DNA of 64,000 nt from Candidatus Cryptoclostridium obscurum (lineage in GTDB: Bacteria; Bacillota; Dehalobacteriia; UBA7702). Below the pieces are notes generated by a model. That model saw only the letters and a list, made by a program, of their open reading frames with translations, did no database searches and had not been told where the DNA came from. Shown in pieces: positions 61,147 through 64,000 of this stretch; within the stretch, counting starts at the first letter, position 1, and each line of letters starts with the position of its first letter. The position numbers and the translations under genes were made by a program. The stretch spans positions 1-64,000 of the forward strand of contig CAJFVQ010000027.1 of NCBI GenBank assembly GCA_904420535.1, read 5' to 3'.

Positions 61147-64000
61147 TTAAAGCTCAATCACACCGGAAAAATCCATTTTCGCATCGCCGGTCATGGTCAC
61201 ACCGTCGTCACTATAATGGATCACCAGGTCACCGCCTTTTAATTTCACGGTAATATCGCTGTCTTTTTTGCAATAACCGTTTAAGACTGCAGCCACCGCT
61301 GCGGCGCAAGCGCCGCTGCCACAAGACCAGGTTTCTCCGGTACCACGCTCCCAAACGCGCATCCGCAACGTATTGGGGCCTAGAACCGTTACAAATTCCG
61401 TGTTAACCCTTTGGGGGAAGATATCGGCCCGTTCAAATTTAGGGCCAATCTTCTCCAGATCCAAATTATAAATATTGTCCATAAACACTACGCAATGAGG
61501 ATTTCCCATAGAAAGGCAGGTTACTTGATAAGTATCTCCTCCAATCTCTACCGGACGGTCAACCACAGTATCCCCTTCCAACAAAACAGGGATTTTCATC
61601 GGCGCAAGTTCCGCTTTCCCCATATCCACCGTAACACTGTTAACCTCGCCATCTCGGGGATAAAGATGAGCTTTTCGCACGCCGCTGGCAGTTTCCACCA
61701 ACATTTCTTCTTTTTTGACGATTCCCTGTTCATAGAGGTATTTAGCGACGCAGCGTAAAGCGTTGCCACAAATATTGCCTTCGGTGCCGTCGGCATTATA
61801 CATGACCATTTTGGCGTCGGCAATTTCAGATTTCTCCATAAGAATGATACCATCGCTGCCAATGCCGGTATGTCGGTTAGACAGTGCCACGGCAATGGAA
61901 CCGGGGGCCGCGATTTCTTGATCAAAGCAATCGAAATAAATGTAGTCGTTATTGGTACTGCGCATTTTTACAAAGGGCAAACGCAGCTTCTCCGAACGAA
62001 GTTGGTTAATATCGACCAATTCCATGCTCTGCTGAGAATAGCGGCTGTTTAAGCTGTCGATCAAAGCATTGGCGGTGTCCATCGAAGTCAAGCAGGGAAT
62101 GGCCCGTTCCACCGCCTTTCTGCGAATTTTAACGCTATCACGAGCGGGAATGCGGCCTTTTTTCGAGGTGGAAATCACATAATTAATCTTTCCGCTTTCC
62201 AAAAGTTCCAAAAGACCAGGGCCCTCTGCAATTTTCGGCACGGTAGTCACGTCCATGCCGGCGTCAAATATTGCCTTGGCGGTGCCGCCGGTGGCGTAAA
62301 GAGAGAAGCCACTTTCATAGAATTTCCGTGCCACATCTACCATATCGGCTTTGTCGCTATCGCGAACCGTAAGGAATACGCCGCCGCCTTTTTCCATACG
62401 GTAACCTGCTGCCACCAACCCCTTATAAAGGGCTTCATTCAAAGAACGTCCGATGCCCAAAACTTCGCCGGTGGATTTCATTTCAGGCCCCAACTGAGTG
62501 TCAAGATCCGCCAGTTTTTCAAAAGAGAACACGGGAACTTTCACTGCGTAATAAGGAGCGGAGCGGTAAAGTCCCGTACCGTATCCCATATCCTTCAGAG
62601 ATTCTCCCAGCATGGCGCGGGTGGCGATATCCACTACCGGGAGTTCTGTCACTTTGGAAATATAAGGTACTGTTCTGGAAGAACGGGGATTAGCCTCGAT
62701 CACATAAATTTCATTGGCATAGATCACAAACTGGATATTAAGCAAACCTTTGGTCTGGAGTCCCAAGGCGATACGTTTCGAAGCTTCTATCAGTTTTTCA
62801 ATGATAGCTCCGTTCAAATTGAAGGCAGGATACACTGCAATGGAGTCTCCGGAATGAACCCCGGCCCGTTCAATATGTTCCATGATCCCGGGAACGAGGA
62901 TGTCTTTTCCGTCACAAATGATATCAACTTCCACTTCAATGCCCATGAGATAAGCATCGATAAGCACGGGATTTTCAATCCCCTGTTCCAAAATGATTCC
63001 CATGTATTCTTCGATATCGGCATCATTAAAGGCAATAATCATATTTTGGCCACCCAAAACATAAGAGGGGCGGAGCAACACAGGATACCCCAAACGCTTG
63101 GCAGCTTCCAACGCTTCCTCGGTCGTGGTCACCGTTTCCCCTTTGGGACGTTTTAAGTGGTACTGTTCTAAGATCTCATCAAACCGTTCACGGTCTTCTG
63201 CAATGTCAATGCTATCGGCTTGAGTACCTAAGATCGGCACACCTTTGGCCTGCAACGATTTCGTTAATTTAATGGCAGTTTGACCCCCAAAAGCCACAAC
63301 AACGCCGTAAGGTTGTTCCGTTTCTAAAATATCGAAGGCATCCTCCGGGGTCAAAGCCTCAAAGTAAAGACGATCTGCCGTATTAAAGTCCGTAGAAACT
63401 GTTTCCGGGTTATTATTGACGAGGACCACTTCATAACCGGCTTCTTTCAACGTCCATACACAGTGAACCGAAGCGTAATCGAACTCAATACCCTGACCGA
63501 TGCGGATAGGACCTGAACCAAAGACAACAACGCGTTTTTTATCAGTTCCATGTTCCTCCAAGAACTGTTGGGCTTCATTTTCATCGTCGTAAGTTGCGTA
63601 AAAATAAGGAGTTTCCGCGGCAAATTCCCCGGCACAGGTATCCACCATTTTATAAACGGCATGACGCGGATTTTGAATGGTCTGCCCGCTAAGTTCTTCG
63701 ATCACTTTATCAAGGAATCCCATTTTTTTCGCGGAAAGATACAATTCATCCGTTAACGTTTCCGTTTGGAGACGTTGCTCCATACTATGGATATTTACCA
63801 ATTTTTCCAGGAACCATTCGTCAATCATAGTCCATTCATGGATCTCTGCCACTGTCACACCGCGGCGAATGGATTCATAGATGGCAAAAAGTCGTTCATC
63901 CGTGGCAATGGTAGCTTTCTCCTGTAATTCCTCATCACTCAACTCCTGCATTTTGTGCATCTGCAAAGAATTGAGGCCAATTTCAGCACCGCGTACGGAT
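61147..64000 (-). CDS. Fused carbamoyl-phosphate synthase large subunit (CarB, N-terminus beyond window) - diaminopimelate epimerase (DapF)
   Basis: One uninterrupted frame: CarB second half (VVVFGSGPIRIGQGIEFDYASVHC, MGS domain GGVFLTVRDSDK...YATGGTAKAIFDAG) then DapF (FVKMRSTNNDYIYFDCF, GTEGNICGNALRCVAKYL, GTGETWSCGSGACAAAVAA). DapF-like Met at 61965. Confidence 0.93.
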   Translation of the reverse strand, partial: SVRGAEIGLNSLQMHKMQELSDEELQEKATIATDERLFAIYESIRRGVTVAEIHEWTMIDEWFLEKLVNIHSMEQRLQTETLTDELYLSAKKMGFLDKVIEELSGQTIQNPRHAVYKMVDTCAGEFAAETPYFYATYDDENEAQQFLEEHGTDKKRVVVFGSGPIRIGQGIEFDYASVHCVWTLKEAGYEVVLVNNNPETVSTDFNTADRLYFEALTPEDAFDILETEQPYGVVVAFGGQTAIKLTKSLQAKGVPILGTQADSIDIAEDRERFDEILEQYHLKRPKGETVTTTEEALEAAKRLGYPVLLRPSYVLGGQNMIIAFNDADIEEYMGIILEQGIENPVLIDAYLMGIEVEVDIICDGKDILVPGIMEHIERAGVHSGDSIAVYPAFNLNGAIIEKLIEASKRIALGLQTKGLLNIQFVIYANEIYVIEANPRSSRTVPYISKVTELPVVDIATRAMLGESLKDMGYGTGLYRSAPYYAVKVPVFSFEKLADLDTQLGPEMKSTGEVLGIGRSLNEALYKGLVAAGYRMEKGGGVFLTVRDSDKADMVDVARKFYESGFSLYATGGTAKAIFDAGMDVTTVPKIAEGPGLLELLESGKINYVISTSKKGRIPARDSVKIRRKAVERAIPCLTSMDTANALIDSLNSRYSQQSMELVDINQLRSEKLRLPFVKMRSTNNDYIYFDCFDQEIAAPGSIAVALSNRHTGIGSDGIILMEKSEIADAKMVMYNADGTEGNICGNALRCVAKYLYEQGIVKKEEMLVETASGVRKAHLYPRDGEVNSVTVDMGKAELAPMKIPVLLEGDTVVDRPVEIGGDTYQVTCLSMGNPHCVVFMDNIYNLDLEKIGPKFERADIFPQRVNTEFVTVLGPNTLRMRVWERGTGETWSCGSGACAAAVAAVLNGYCKKDSDITVKLKGGDLVIHYSDDGVTMTGDAKMDFSGVIEL

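Overview
The window reads as a chromosomal segment from an endospore-forming, low-GC Clostridia-like Firmicute. Evidence for this is a GerA/GerB/GerC-type germination operon, an alpha/beta SASP-like protein, a T-box leader and FtsZ/DivIB. Most of it is housekeeping: arginine deiminase arcA-arcB-transporter, larA-like, sfsA, ftsZ-divIB, tyrS, rlmB-thyX-mrnC-cysS-cysE (T-box), prmC-prfA, rpmE, glpX-fsa-fba-alr, pyrG, argS, lysA, sufCB, and carB fused to dapF. The most unusual locus is at about 0.8-6.4 kb. An HxlR regulator diverges from a 46-codon peptide gene that is absent from the supplied ORF track (MALSNLFGWKKKLESAPSACGSACGAGDKPEEKPTACGSACGAGDK, two identical ACGSACGAGDK repeats). After a strong intra-operonic hairpin come a radical SAM/SPASM protein, a nitroreductase, a ferredoxin-nitroreductase (frame-disrupted at an A8 tract), a flavin/ferredoxin (PNPOx-4Fe4S) protein, a Zn-type macrodomain hydrolase and a class M sirtuin (SirTM). 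This couples an ACGX-type RiPP cassette to an ADP-ribosylation writer/eraser pair. The radical SAM motif has lost its first cysteine (RxxxCxxC), so the locus may be decaying or the assembly may contain an error. Other notable points: an in-frame TAA in argS; an in-frame TGA in a DUF1638-like gene; a 939+ aa CarB-DapF fusion ORF; a lone tyrosine integrase bounded by perfect 27-bp inverted repeats; a cluster of competing hairpins near 41.2-41.4 kb; a membrane-anchored AraC regulator diverging from a kinase plus a non-pyrrolysine MttB-like gene; a SufC with a Cys-rich tail; and a degraded secreted-protein gene at about 39-39.8 kb. All homology calls come from reading the sequence by eye and memory of protein families; no database search was run.
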